Source of the DNA: Gammaproteobacteria bacterium
GTDB lineage: Bacteria > Pseudomonadota > Gammaproteobacteria > UBA6429
Reading direction: 5' to 3'
Length of the DNA stretch: 6,170 nt
Assembly: GCA_030635835.1 (NCBI GenBank)
Contig: DAOVYB010000080.1
Span: 1-6,170 of the forward strand
Each line of letters begins with the position of its first letter. The first letter of the stretch is position 1. The notes under the pieces were generated by a model. The model saw only the letters and a list, made by a program, of their open reading frames with translations, was not told the origin of the DNA and ran no database searches. The translations under genes were made by a program, and so were the position numbers. Of the stretch, positions 1 through 6,077 are shown piece by piece.

Positions 1-1896
1 GAAGAAGTCACTTTTCTTGAAGCTGAGAAAGTCGGAGTTAAATACCTGCAATCCGCTCGATTACCTCTGCAACATATACAACAACACAGTGGAATGACAT
101 CAGCCTATTTAAACGGTGCCACTGAATTTAAATCACGTATTCTTAACAAACGACAAGATATTGATAAATTCTTTGTAAAGTTTCAAGAACCAGAAAATGA
201 AATTGGAAATACTCTTAAATTACGGGGCACAACAGCTCCGTTAATCAAGCAATGGCAAGATATTAAGACTAACTCAATGAACCAGGAGGCTGCAGTTGCA
301 AACAAGCACCATTCAAAATTGGTTTTAGACATTCTCATGTTAATGACAAAAGCAGCAGATAATTCAAAGATTACGCTGGATCCCAAACTGGACTCTTATT
401 ATTTAGGAGCTGCTCTGGTCTCCTCGTTGCCAAACTTAATGGAAAATATGGGCAAAGCCCGTGCAGTAGGTTCTTCAATAGCGGCTAAGGGTCAGTTCAC
501 ATCAAAAAGCTTTGTGACGTTATCTGTACTACTAAACAACATTAAAATTTATGCTGACGGACTTAAGTCAGGCCTGGCTACAGCTGTGGCAGATAATGAA
601 GAAATTAAACTTGATCTTGGAGCTATGATCGATGCAAATAATAAAGCTGTTGCAGAAATAATTCACTTACTTCAAAACGACTTGCTTGAACCAGAAAAAA
701 TTACAATTGACAGTCAAAAGGTATTTAATACTGCCACACATGCGATTAATGGCTCGTATCAATTATTTGACGCTATTGCACCTGAACTTAGCAAAATATT
801 CGATAAACGTATTTCTGAAGATGTAACTACAGAAATTATTGAATTAGGTATTGTTGTATTCGTGCTCTTTATTGTCTTTTACATGTTTGCCGGTTTATAC
901 CTTTCGATTATAGATAATATTAAACGTGTGGGTTACGCAACCCAAAAAATGTCTGATGGTGACTTAAATATACGTTTAAAATTAAAAGGTAAGGATGAGA
1001 TGCAAGGCATAGCTATAGACTTTAATTCCATGGCAGAAAAGTTTGAGGCTTTAGTCCAACAAATAACTAGCGCAACATCACAACTTGCCGCAGCATCTGA
1101 AGAAGTCGCAGTTATTTCTGAACAAAGTGCAGCTAACCTGAATAATCAACGTGCAGAAACAGAACAGGTTGCTACAGCAATGAATGAAATGGCAGCAACC
1201 GTTCAGGAGGTTGCACGCAGTGCCGGTGATGCATCCGGGGCAGCACTTAACGCTGATAATGAAGCAAAAGCAGGTAACGCAATTGTACATCAGGCTTCAA
1301 ACTCAATTGATGAGCTGGCTCGTGAAGTTGTTAGTGCTGCGGGTGTAATACAGCAATTAGCCAGTGACAGCGATACCATTGGTACAGTATTAGATGTCAT
1401 TAAAGGTATTGCCGAACAAACTAATTTACTCGCTTTGAATGCAGCAATTGAAGCCGCACGCGCTGGTGAACAAGGTAGAGGATTTGCTGTTGTTGCAGAT
1501 GAAGTCAGAACACTGGCAGGCAGGACTCAGGAATCAACTCAGGAAATTGAATCCATGATTGATAAATTACAAACCGGTGCTAAAAATGCGGTAACGGCAA
1601 TGGAAGCCGGGCAGGAAAAAGCTTCTGTTGGTGTTGATCAAACTAAACAGGCAGGCGAGGCACTCGCAGCTATTACCCGGGCCGTTACCACAATTAATGA
1701 AATGAATACCCACATAGCAAGCGCTGCTGAAGAACAATCTGCTACAACTGAAGAAATGAATAAAAATATTATAAACATAAATCAACTTGCTGATGAAACG
1801 GCAAACAGTGCCAGCCAAAGCACCAGTGCAAGTGCTGAACTTTCAAAATTAGCAACTGATTTACAAGGCCTGGTTGGTCAATTTAAAATTGGTTAA
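1..1896 (+). CDS. Methyl-accepting chemotaxis protein, 5' end outside window
   Basis: Transmembrane chemoreceptor that would pass a periplasmic signal to the CheA/CheW kinase complex at the cell pole. The frame is open from base 1, giving 631 visible residues. The first ATG (94) is internal: residues 1-31 ([20 protein letters not shown] and onwards to HIQQHSG) already match the helical sensor seen in such receptors, usually Y..L..L...IQ.HRG. TM1 and the true start are therefore missing. Visible domains are an all-helical periplasmic region to about residue 275, TM2 at about 281-302 ([20 protein letters not shown]), HAMP at about 301-353, and the signalling coiled coil to the end. The hairpin tip, [20 protein letters not shown] then [14 protein letters not shown], lies at about 470-503. 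Glutamate-rich stretches around 391-408 and 575-588 could be adaptation sites. The C-terminus (GQFKIG) has no CheR/CheB-tethering pentapeptide. The ligand cannot be predicted. No che genes are next to it. Confidence 0.95.
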   Translation, partial: EEVTFLEAEKVGVKYLQSARLPLQHIQQHSGMTSAYLNGATEFKSRILNKRQDIDKFFVKFQEPENEIGNTLKLRGTTAPLIKQWQDIKTNSMNQEAAVANKHHSKLVLDILMLMTKAADNSKITLDPKLDSYYLGAALVSSLPNLMENMGKARAVGSSIAAKGQFTSKSFVTLSVLLNNIKIYADGLKSGLATAVADNEEIKLDLGAMIDANNKAVAEIIHLLQNDLLEPEKITIDSQKVFNTATHAINGSYQLFDAIAPELSKIFDKRISEDVTTEIIELGIVVFVLFIVFYMFAGLYLSIIDNIKRVGYATQKMSDGDLNIRLKLKGKDEMQGIAIDFNSMAEKFEALVQQITSATSQLAAASEEVAVISEQSAANLNNQRAETEQVATAMNEMAATVQEVARSAGDASGAALNADNEAKAGNAIVHQASNSIDELAREVVSAAGVIQQLASDSDTIGTVLDVIKGIAEQTNLLALNAAIEAARAGEQGRGFAVVADEVRTLAGRTQESTQEIESMIDKLQTGAKNAVTAMEAGQEKASVGVDQTKQAGEALAAITRAVTTINEMNTHIASAAEEQSATTEEMNKNIININQLADETANSASQSTSASAELSKLATDLQGLVGQFKIG

Positions 1897-1921
1897 TAAT
1901 TACAATTCTAAATAATTAACC
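1891..1921. terminator. Possible shared terminator hairpin of converging genes
   Basis: An 11-bp stem with one mismatch: GGTTAATAATT (1891-1901), 9-nt loop, AATAATTAACC (1911-1921). A T7 run follows on the + strand at 1931-1937. The stem is AT-rich and the T run starts 9 nt after it, so termination would be weak. On the - strand only a mixed AT stretch follows. The stop codons of both genes lie inside the stem and pair with each other (1894-1896 with 1916-1918). Confidence 0.4.
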
Positions 1922-3163
1922 ATTTATTACTTTTTTTATAACCGAATGCACATCTATATCATATGCATTCGCTTCTAATACCTTATCAATTTTTATTTTA
2001 ATACCGCTACTCTTTTGCCATATATCACTGGCCAGATTTAATAATTTTATTTTGTCATAGAAAACTTTTTTACGACTGAGGAGTAAACCTACAACCGGTT
2101 TTAATTTATAATCATTATTGAGTTTTACAACAACGCCCACATGCCCGGTATTCATTTCTACAATACTGCCTACCGGATAAATACCAATGCATTTTATAAA
2201 TGATTCAATAAACTCATGATCAAAATTATCTTTCGCCATATTATAAATTTTATGTAGCGCATTAGTCTGTGTCATAGCATCTTTATAAGCGCGATCACTG
2301 GTAAGCGCATCATAGACATCAACCAGTGAAACTATTTTTGTTAAAGAGGTAAGTTGCTCACCTTTAATTCCCATCGGGTAACCAGAACCATTTATGCGTT
2401 CATGATGATCTTTTACGACCTCTAAAATCTCTTCAGTCATCCCTTTTTCATCCTTGAGTAATTCATAACCTAAATAGGCATGAGCTCTCATTAAAGATGT
2501 TTCTTCTTTTGTTAACTTTCCTGGTTTTTGCAAGATATGACTGGCTACTTTCATTTTACCAACATCGTGCAATAAAGCTGCCAGGCCCAATGCACGTAAT
2601 TTATCTAAAGGCAAATCCAGGTAGCGACCAAAAGCGATGGATAATACGCAAACATTCATTGAATGAATTGCCGTGTACTCATCCCTGTCTTTGAGCTGTG
2701 TAAGCAAGACCAGCATATCCGGACTAGTCACAATATTTGTTACTAACTCACTGACCAGTTCTTTAGCTTTCTCTATATCAGGTATGACACCACGGTATAC
2801 GCCTTTAAGTACATGACCTATATAATCCCGGGTTTGATCATGCATTCTTTTTGCTTTTAATAACTCTTGCTCAAGATCCGAATCCCCCATATCTTGTGGT
2901 GAAATGACCACGGTATCAATGAAGATTTTAGCGGTGTCATCAGAATCAGAAGGTGAAATGAGATGTAAGTTGCTCGAAACTGAGACAGATGACTTCTCAG
3001 GATCAACATAGACAAATTCACATAACTGGGTAAGTTGCTCAAGATGTTTAGCTTCAGACAGTAAAAATCCCTGAAACATAAATGGTGATCCTACCCATGG
3101 CCGATCAAGCTCATCAATGTACATCCCCATTTCAATATCTGATACGGATATTCTCATCTTCAT
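1916..3163 (-). CDS. HD-GYP domain cyclic-di-GMP phosphodiesterase with DUF3391-type N-terminus
   Basis: Probable cytoplasmic phosphodiesterase that hydrolyses cyclic-di-GMP (to pGpG/GMP in this family). The protein has 415 residues and no membrane segment or receiver domain. Residues 1-55 (ISVSDIEMGMYIDELDRPWV, then FMFQGFLL and CEFVYVDPEK) match the DUF3391 N-terminal domain often fused to HD-GYP. The HD-GYP core is at about 155-330: H167, H199-D200 with K203 (LLHDVGK), H228, H253-H254-E255, GYP at 261-263 and D282, so the usual metal ligands and the GYP signature are present. The signature reads HHERINGSGYP, with Asn258 where Asp is common. Residues 330-415 form a C-terminal extension. ATG at 3163 is chosen because an in-frame stop lies 9 codons upstream and the N-terminus fits the family; an AAGG about 11 nt before it is a weak ribosome site. 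A second Met at codon 3 is possible. It converges on the chemoreceptor. A G9 tract lies 51 bp upstream. Confidence 0.95.
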   Translation of the reverse strand: MKMRISVSDIEMGMYIDELDRPWVGSPFMFQGFLLSEAKHLEQLTQLCEFVYVDPEKSSVSVSSNLHLISPSDSDDTAKIFIDTVVISPQDMGDSDLEQELLKAKRMHDQTRDYIGHVLKGVYRGVIPDIEKAKELVSELVTNIVTSPDMLVLLTQLKDRDEYTAIHSMNVCVLSIAFGRYLDLPLDKLRALGLAALLHDVGKMKVASHILQKPGKLTKEETSLMRAHAYLGYELLKDEKGMTEEILEVVKDHHERINGSGYPMGIKGEQLTSLTKIVSLVDVYDALTSDRAYKDAMTQTNALHKIYNMAKDNFDHEFIESFIKCIGIYPVGSIVEMNTGHVGVVVKLNNDYKLKPVVGLLLSRKKVFYDKIKLLNLASDIWQKSSGIKIKIDKVLEANAYDIDVHSVIKKVING

Positions 3164-3488
3164 AACAACAAAGACCTTATTTAGTTATATTTTTATTCTT
3201 CTGTTTCAGTGCAGGGGGGGGGCAACCATGAAGTAATTCTATCTTCGCTCAAATTGTCCGTATAAACCAGTTTTTTCTATCTCAAAATAAAAGTTTGGTT
3301 AAGAATATAGAGAATAATGAATTAATGGATCTTAAATAGAGAACTAATGAACGCTTAAAACTAAAGGCGGCAAGTTAAATTTTCATACGTACAAGAAAAA
3401 ATACCAAAATATATTAAATGAATTACTTTGCGGTAGTTATTTCAAAGCCTGCAATTTCTAGCAGAATAACCTGTGAAAACGGAATTTT
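3164..3488. other. AT-rich intergenic region between kinase and HD-GYP genes
   Basis: No protein gene is supported in these 325 bp. They should hold the kinase 3' end and the HD-GYP promoter, both on the - strand. An imperfect hairpin just after the kinase stop (GTTATT/AATAAC around CTGC/GCAG, 3436-3470) has no T run, so it is not a convincing terminator. A G9 tract sits at 3214-3222. Two near-identical direct repeats, ATAGAGAATAATGAA (3307-3321) and ATAGAGAACTAATGAA (3336-3351), lie 29 bp apart. I found no clear -35/-10 pair; a TATAAC on the - strand just before the HD-GYP gene is isolated. Confidence 0.6.
3214..3222. repeat. G9 homopolymer tract upstream of HD-GYP gene
   Basis: Nine consecutive G (C9 on the coding strand of the HD-GYP gene), 51-59 bp before its ATG, in otherwise AT-rich DNA. 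Such tracts are prone to slipped-strand length change and are known elsewhere as promoter-located phase switches. Here it could equally be a sequencing or assembly length uncertainty. Confidence 0.85.
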
Positions 3489-5285
3489 TTATGTCGTAAC
3501 ATCCTGAATCAACATATCAAAATAAAATCTGGTTCCTTCATCTATTTTTGTTGTGAATTTCAATTCACTGCCATGGCTTTCTAATATAGATTGTACAATA
3601 TGCAAACCCAAGCCTGTACCACCCTTACTTTTCGTATCTGATGAATCTTCCTGGGAGAATTTATCAAATAACTTTTCTTGAAACTCTTTACTTATACCCA
3701 GGCCAGTATCGATAACCCATATACGATAAAATTTTTCAACTTGCTCAAGTTTTATAAGAACTGTGTCACCTGCATTTGAAAACTTAATAGCGTTTGACAA
3801 TAAATTCGCCAGTACTTGCAGCATTCGAAGTTTATCCATTATTACCGCAGCATTATCAATAGAGTTTTCAAGCTTCAATTGCACATTAAACTGTTCAGCA
3901 TAACCCTGGTTTTCATTAATCGCCCGCTCAAGAATCGGTAATATATTCTCGGTTTGAAAATTAAATTTCATTTTGCCGGATTCAAGTTTTTGCATATCTA
4001 AAATATCATTTATTAAAGATAACAGTCTTGTAACATTGCTATCTGCAAGGTGTAATAAGTTCAAAACTTTTTCTGATATACCACCGACTGCCCCGCCAAT
4101 TATAAGCCCCAGTGATCCACGAATTGATGTTAACGGTGTACGCAACTCATGACTCACTGTTGAGACAAAATCACTCTTTAATTTTGCAATACGTTTTTGT
4201 TCCGTAATATCCCGAATAAAACAGGAATAATCCATGTAATCAGCAGAAATATTCTGACTAAAACCAACCATTAGCGGTATCTCATAACCCTCTTTATTCT
4301 TATATAACAATTCCAGTTCTTTATCATGCCCAAGCATTGATTCTAGAATATTTTGACTATTTCCCTTAATCGATACATCTTTCAATATATCCTGTTCTTC
4401 AAATTGAAGTAATTCAAAAATGTTCAGTCCAACAACTTCATTTTTCCGCAAAGAAAAAATATTCAAAGCTGAAGGATTTACTGATTCAATAACACCACTC
4501 TCAGTAACAGTTAAAATACCATCAATAGCATTTTCAACAATTTTTCTTTGTTTTAATTCAGAAACTTGTAATTTATTGGTTTTATCATCAACAATATCTT
4601 TTAAATTAATATTGAGTTTATGCAAATTATCCTGGTAACGATGGATGCGTTTTGTCATCCATATCCCTGTGACTAATGCCAGTAAAACCGCACTAAACCC
4701 CGCCACCCAACTAACGGTAATGATGTTTTCATAAGCTTTATGAGCAAATGCTGTTTCTTGTTCTAATTGATTGCTGTAATAAATATGAAGTTTACCAAGT
4801 ACAGCGAATACTTTATTTTGTAAGGGTAATGCTTTTTCCATCATCAGTTTTTTTGCCTCAATTAGCATATCAGCAGATGCGAGATCAGCGATTTGTAATT
4901 GTATCGGTACAATTCCTTCGGTTAACTGACTTTGTTCTTCAAATAAGTTCCGTTCCTCTTCAGATGCTTCCATTTTCAACAATGTTAATCTGGCTGTTGC
5001 AAAACGTCCGCCATAACGATTAAACAACATCCAGTTCTCATCTCTTACAAAATAGTCATCTGCTAACACCATAACTTGTAATGCCAGTGTTCTTTCACGC
5101 GCATTACTTCGCATATCCGTGACTAAGGAGAATTTGGTTTGAATATTTTCGGTAATAATCGTCAAATGATTATTAATTTTCGATGAATTGTGTGCACCAA
5201 GATACGCAATAATTGTGATCAGAAAGATCATTACTAAAAATGAAAGCTGTAGCCGAACTATCGTATTGTCTTTTTTATTTTTCAT
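3489..5285 (-). CDS. Membrane sensor histidine kinase (helical sensor, PAS, HisKA, HATPase_c)
   Basis: Inner-membrane kinase that would autophosphorylate on histidine and pass phosphate to an unknown response regulator. It has 598 residues. TM1 is at about 11-31 (RLQLSFLVMIFLITIIAYLG). A periplasmic helical region of about 155 residues follows, resembling four-helix-bundle sensors, and then TM2 at about 188-210 (ITVSWVAGFSAVLLALVTGI). A short coiled linker leads to a PAS domain (about 245-360, ending FIRDITEQKR). HisKA has its H-box at 371-385, SDFVSTVSHELRTPL, with phospho-acceptor H379. HATPase_c has the N-box (NLLSNAIKFS, N494 and N498), G1 DTGLG (526-530), F-box (LFDKFSQ, 539-545) and G2 GGTGLGL (555-561). 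All catalytic boxes look intact. There is no receiver or HPt domain and no adjacent regulator, so it is an orphan kinase here. ATG at 5285 gives a charged start, MKNKKDN, before TM1. Only a poor AAGAA precedes it, immediately before the start codon. The signal is unknown. Confidence 0.94.
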   Translation of the reverse strand: MKNKKDNTIVRLQLSFLVMIFLITIIAYLGAHNSSKINNHLTIITENIQTKFSLVTDMRSNARERTLALQVMVLADDYFVRDENWMLFNRYGGRFATARLTLLKMEASEEERNLFEEQSQLTEGIVPIQLQIADLASADMLIEAKKLMMEKALPLQNKVFAVLGKLHIYYSNQLEQETAFAHKAYENIITVSWVAGFSAVLLALVTGIWMTKRIHRYQDNLHKLNINLKDIVDDKTNKLQVSELKQRKIVENAIDGILTVTESGVIESVNPSALNIFSLRKNEVVGLNIFELLQFEEQDILKDVSIKGNSQNILESMLGHDKELELLYKNKEGYEIPLMVGFSQNISADYMDYSCFIRDITEQKRIAKLKSDFVSTVSHELRTPLTSIRGSLGLIIGGAVGGISEKVLNLLHLADSNVTRLLSLINDILDMQKLESGKMKFNFQTENILPILERAINENQGYAEQFNVQLKLENSIDNAAVIMDKLRMLQVLANLLSNAIKFSNAGDTVLIKLEQVEKFYRIWVIDTGLGISKEFQEKLFDKFSQEDSSDTKSKGGTGLGLHIVQSILESHGSELKFTTKIDEGTRFYFDMLIQDVTT

Positions 5286-5485
5286 TTCTTGATATATTAT
5301 TCACACAATTGATTTATGCGTTACCGTATAACAATAAGTAGTAAAACACTGTTTAGTGTAAATTTAGCGTCAAACTACATAATTTCTTGAGTTAATGTAC
5401 AAATATAAACATACGTTACTAATAACTTTATCGGTATTTATGTACATGTAATTTAAATAGATATAAATAGATAAATACGGGAGTG
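5286..5485. other. AT-rich leader upstream of kinase gene
   Basis: No gene is supported here. The kinase promoter should lie in this stretch on the - strand. A TTGACG (5374-5369, -) resembles a -35 box but has no good -10 at 16-18 bp. On the + strand TATAAA (5462-5467) stands in an AAATAGAT-repeated stretch and could be a -10 for a + strand RNA, but no -35 is visible. TACATGTA/ATGTACAT palindromic runs occur near 5440-5450. Confidence 0.5.
5346..5359. promoter_or_regulatory. Short perfect dyad, possible operator of kinase gene
   Basis: ACACT-GTTT-AGTGT is a perfect 5-bp dyad with a 4-bp centre, about 60-75 bp upstream of the kinase ATG and next to the TTGACG at 5369-5374. Position and symmetry fit a regulator site. 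No known consensus is recognised, and short dyads arise by chance in AT-rich DNA. Confidence 0.25.
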
Positions 5486-5666
5486 ATTGTCGAGATGGAC
5501 AATGAGTGCTGACCTATATTAAAACCACAGATCAATCACAAAGAATTGGATACTTAAGAAAGTAGATGGAGATGGGTCAGCGAGCACTCCTAAAGAATTT
5601 AGTTTCACGCAAAAAAAAACCGTACTCTATCGAGTACGGGTTTTTTGGTATTAAAAGCCTGGCAGT
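5486..5666. repeat. rRNA-operon tail, diverged copy 1, with 10-nt 5S 3'-end remnant
   Basis: This is a diverged tandem copy of 5841-5969, in the same order. Shared blocks are the 17-bp hairpin ATTGTCGAGATGGACAA (5486-5502), TGACCTATAT (5510-5519), AGAATTTA (5594-5601), an A9 tract with terminator (5611-5646), and a 28-bp identical block 5639-5666. That last block ends in GCCTGGCAGT, which is the complement of the 5S 3' end. The remainder of a 5S gene is absent, the sequence leaving the match at 5667. Copy 1 is about 50 bp longer than copy 2. The extra part lies in a long stem, GAGTGC-TGACC (5504-5514) with GGTCA-gcga-GCACTC (5575-5589). The + strand has GGA at 5497, 5548 and 5568, so a small + strand RNA ending at the terminator is possible but unproven. 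Confidence 0.8.
5611..5646. terminator. Bidirectional Rho-independent terminator (copy 1)
   Basis: A perfect 8-bp stem, CCGTACTC (5620-5627) / GAGTACGG (5632-5639), with a 4-nt loop. It is flanked by A9 (5611-5619) and T6 (5641-5646), so it can stop transcripts from either side. On the - strand it has nine T after the stem and acts as a second barrier between the rRNA operon and the kinase gene. Confidence 0.85.
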
Positions 5667-5669
5667 TTT

Positions 5670-5857
5670 GGACCATGGATGGCCCTTATGCCGTGTGTCC
5701 TGCGACCGCCATGGACGGCGGGAGGTACGAGCCCATGGATGGGCGAAGGTAGAGTAACGCAGGACGCAGTTACCGAGAACAATGCAGGACGATTCCATGG
5801 AAGGAATCGGTAGAGTCGAGTCAGGAACAGAGACCGAGCAATTGTCGAGATGGACAA
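5670..5857 (+). ncRNA. Array of AUGGA hairpins, candidate CsrA/RsmE-binding RNA or hairpin repeat family
   Basis: Seen on the + strand: four hairpins with loop AUGGAN closed by C-G. They are 5670-5684 (bulged stem GGACC/GGCC), 5706-5721 (CCGCC/GGCGG), 5731-5744 (GCCC/GGGC) and 5791-5808 (GATTCC/GGAATC). A fifth, TTGTC-GAGATG-GACAA (5842-5857), carries AUGGA across loop and stem. A further hairpin, GTAAC/GTTAC (5754-5773), exposes CAGGA. Two linkers, 5748-5777 and 5809-5838, are both 30 nt long and share GGTAGAGT...CAGGA...ACCGAG. Between 5667 and 5860, GGA occurs 11 times on + and twice on -. The hexaloop ANGGAN closed by C-G is the established high-affinity site of CsrA/RsmE proteins. A decoy RNA like CsrB or RsmZ is therefore inferred. 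No promoter or GacA-type box was found. The terminator at 5913-5949 is imperfect in this direction. A non-transcribed repeat family remains possible. The array is more GC-rich than its surroundings. Confidence 0.4.
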
Positions 5858-5969
5858 CACACGGTGACCTATATAAAAAAGCAGGTCACTGCCCCAGAAT
5901 TTACTACTATACAAAAAAAAACCCCGACGCTTTCGCATCGAGGTTTTTTGGTATTAAAAGCCTGGCAGT
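5841..5969. repeat. rRNA-operon tail, copy 2, joined to the intact 5S
   Basis: This is the partner of 5486-5666. It has the same 17-bp hairpin block (5841-5857), TGACCTATAT (5865-5874), AGAATTTA (5896-5903), an A9 tract and terminator, then the identical 28-bp block 5942-5969, which includes the last bases of the 5S gene. A 7-bp stem, GTGACCT (5864-5870) / AGGTCAC (5883-5889), corresponds to the longer stem of copy 1. The stem sequences differ between copies while the hairpin layout is kept. Confidence 0.8.
5913..5949 (-). terminator. Rho-independent terminator of the rRNA operon
   Basis: On the - strand, CCTCGATGC - GAAA - GCGTCGGGG (5943-5922) forms a 9-bp stem with two U-G wobbles and a GAAA tetraloop, followed by nine T (5921-5913). 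On the + strand the wobbles become C-A mismatches, so it is built for the - strand. It starts 16 nt after the 5S 3' end. Confidence 0.9.
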
Positions 5970-6077
5970 GACCTACTTTCACATGGGGAAACCCCACACT
6001 ATCATCGGCGCTAAGCAGTTTCACTTCCGAGTTCGAGATGGGATCGGGTGGTTCCTGCTTGCTATTGCCACCAGGCA
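5960..6077 (-). rRNA. rrf: 5S ribosomal RNA
   Basis: 5S rRNA of the large ribosomal subunit, last gene of an rRNA operon read on the - strand. The RNA begins TGCCTGGTGGC and ends GGTCACTGCCAGGC, the two ends pairing as helix I. Internal conserved blocks are visible: CCACCCGATCCCATCTCGAA, CTCGGAAGTGAAAC, TTAGCGCCGATG and TAGTGTGGGGTTTCCCCATG. The length of about 118 nt is normal and the sequence is of gammaproteobacterial type. The exact ends may differ by 1-2 nt. The 23S gene lies beyond the window; its 3' end is not seen in the 93 bp upstream. Confidence 0.97.

Noticed and set aside
1078..1818. Cysteine-rich - strand frames opposite the chemoreceptor
   Set aside because: They are antisense shadows of alanine-rich coiled-coil codons (GCA reads TGC on the other strand).
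5346..5374. Sigma-70 promoter for the kinase gene using TTGACG
   Set aside because: At 16-18 bp spacing the -10 position reads about CAGTGT, far from TATAAT.
5566..5757. 63-codon + strand frame with an apparent ribosome site
   Set aside because: It spans the copy-1 terminator and the array hairpins, and has no recognisable domain.
5670..5808. CRISPR array
   Set aside because: The repeated elements are short variable stems with a fixed loop at uneven spacing, not identical direct repeats with unique spacers; no cas genes are present.
5651..5938. 95-codon open frame on the - strand across the hairpin array
   Set aside because: Its sequence is made of repeat-derived 'IHG' pieces, it runs through a hairpin array and abuts the rRNA terminator, and no domain is recognisable. 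It is a by-product of the repeats.
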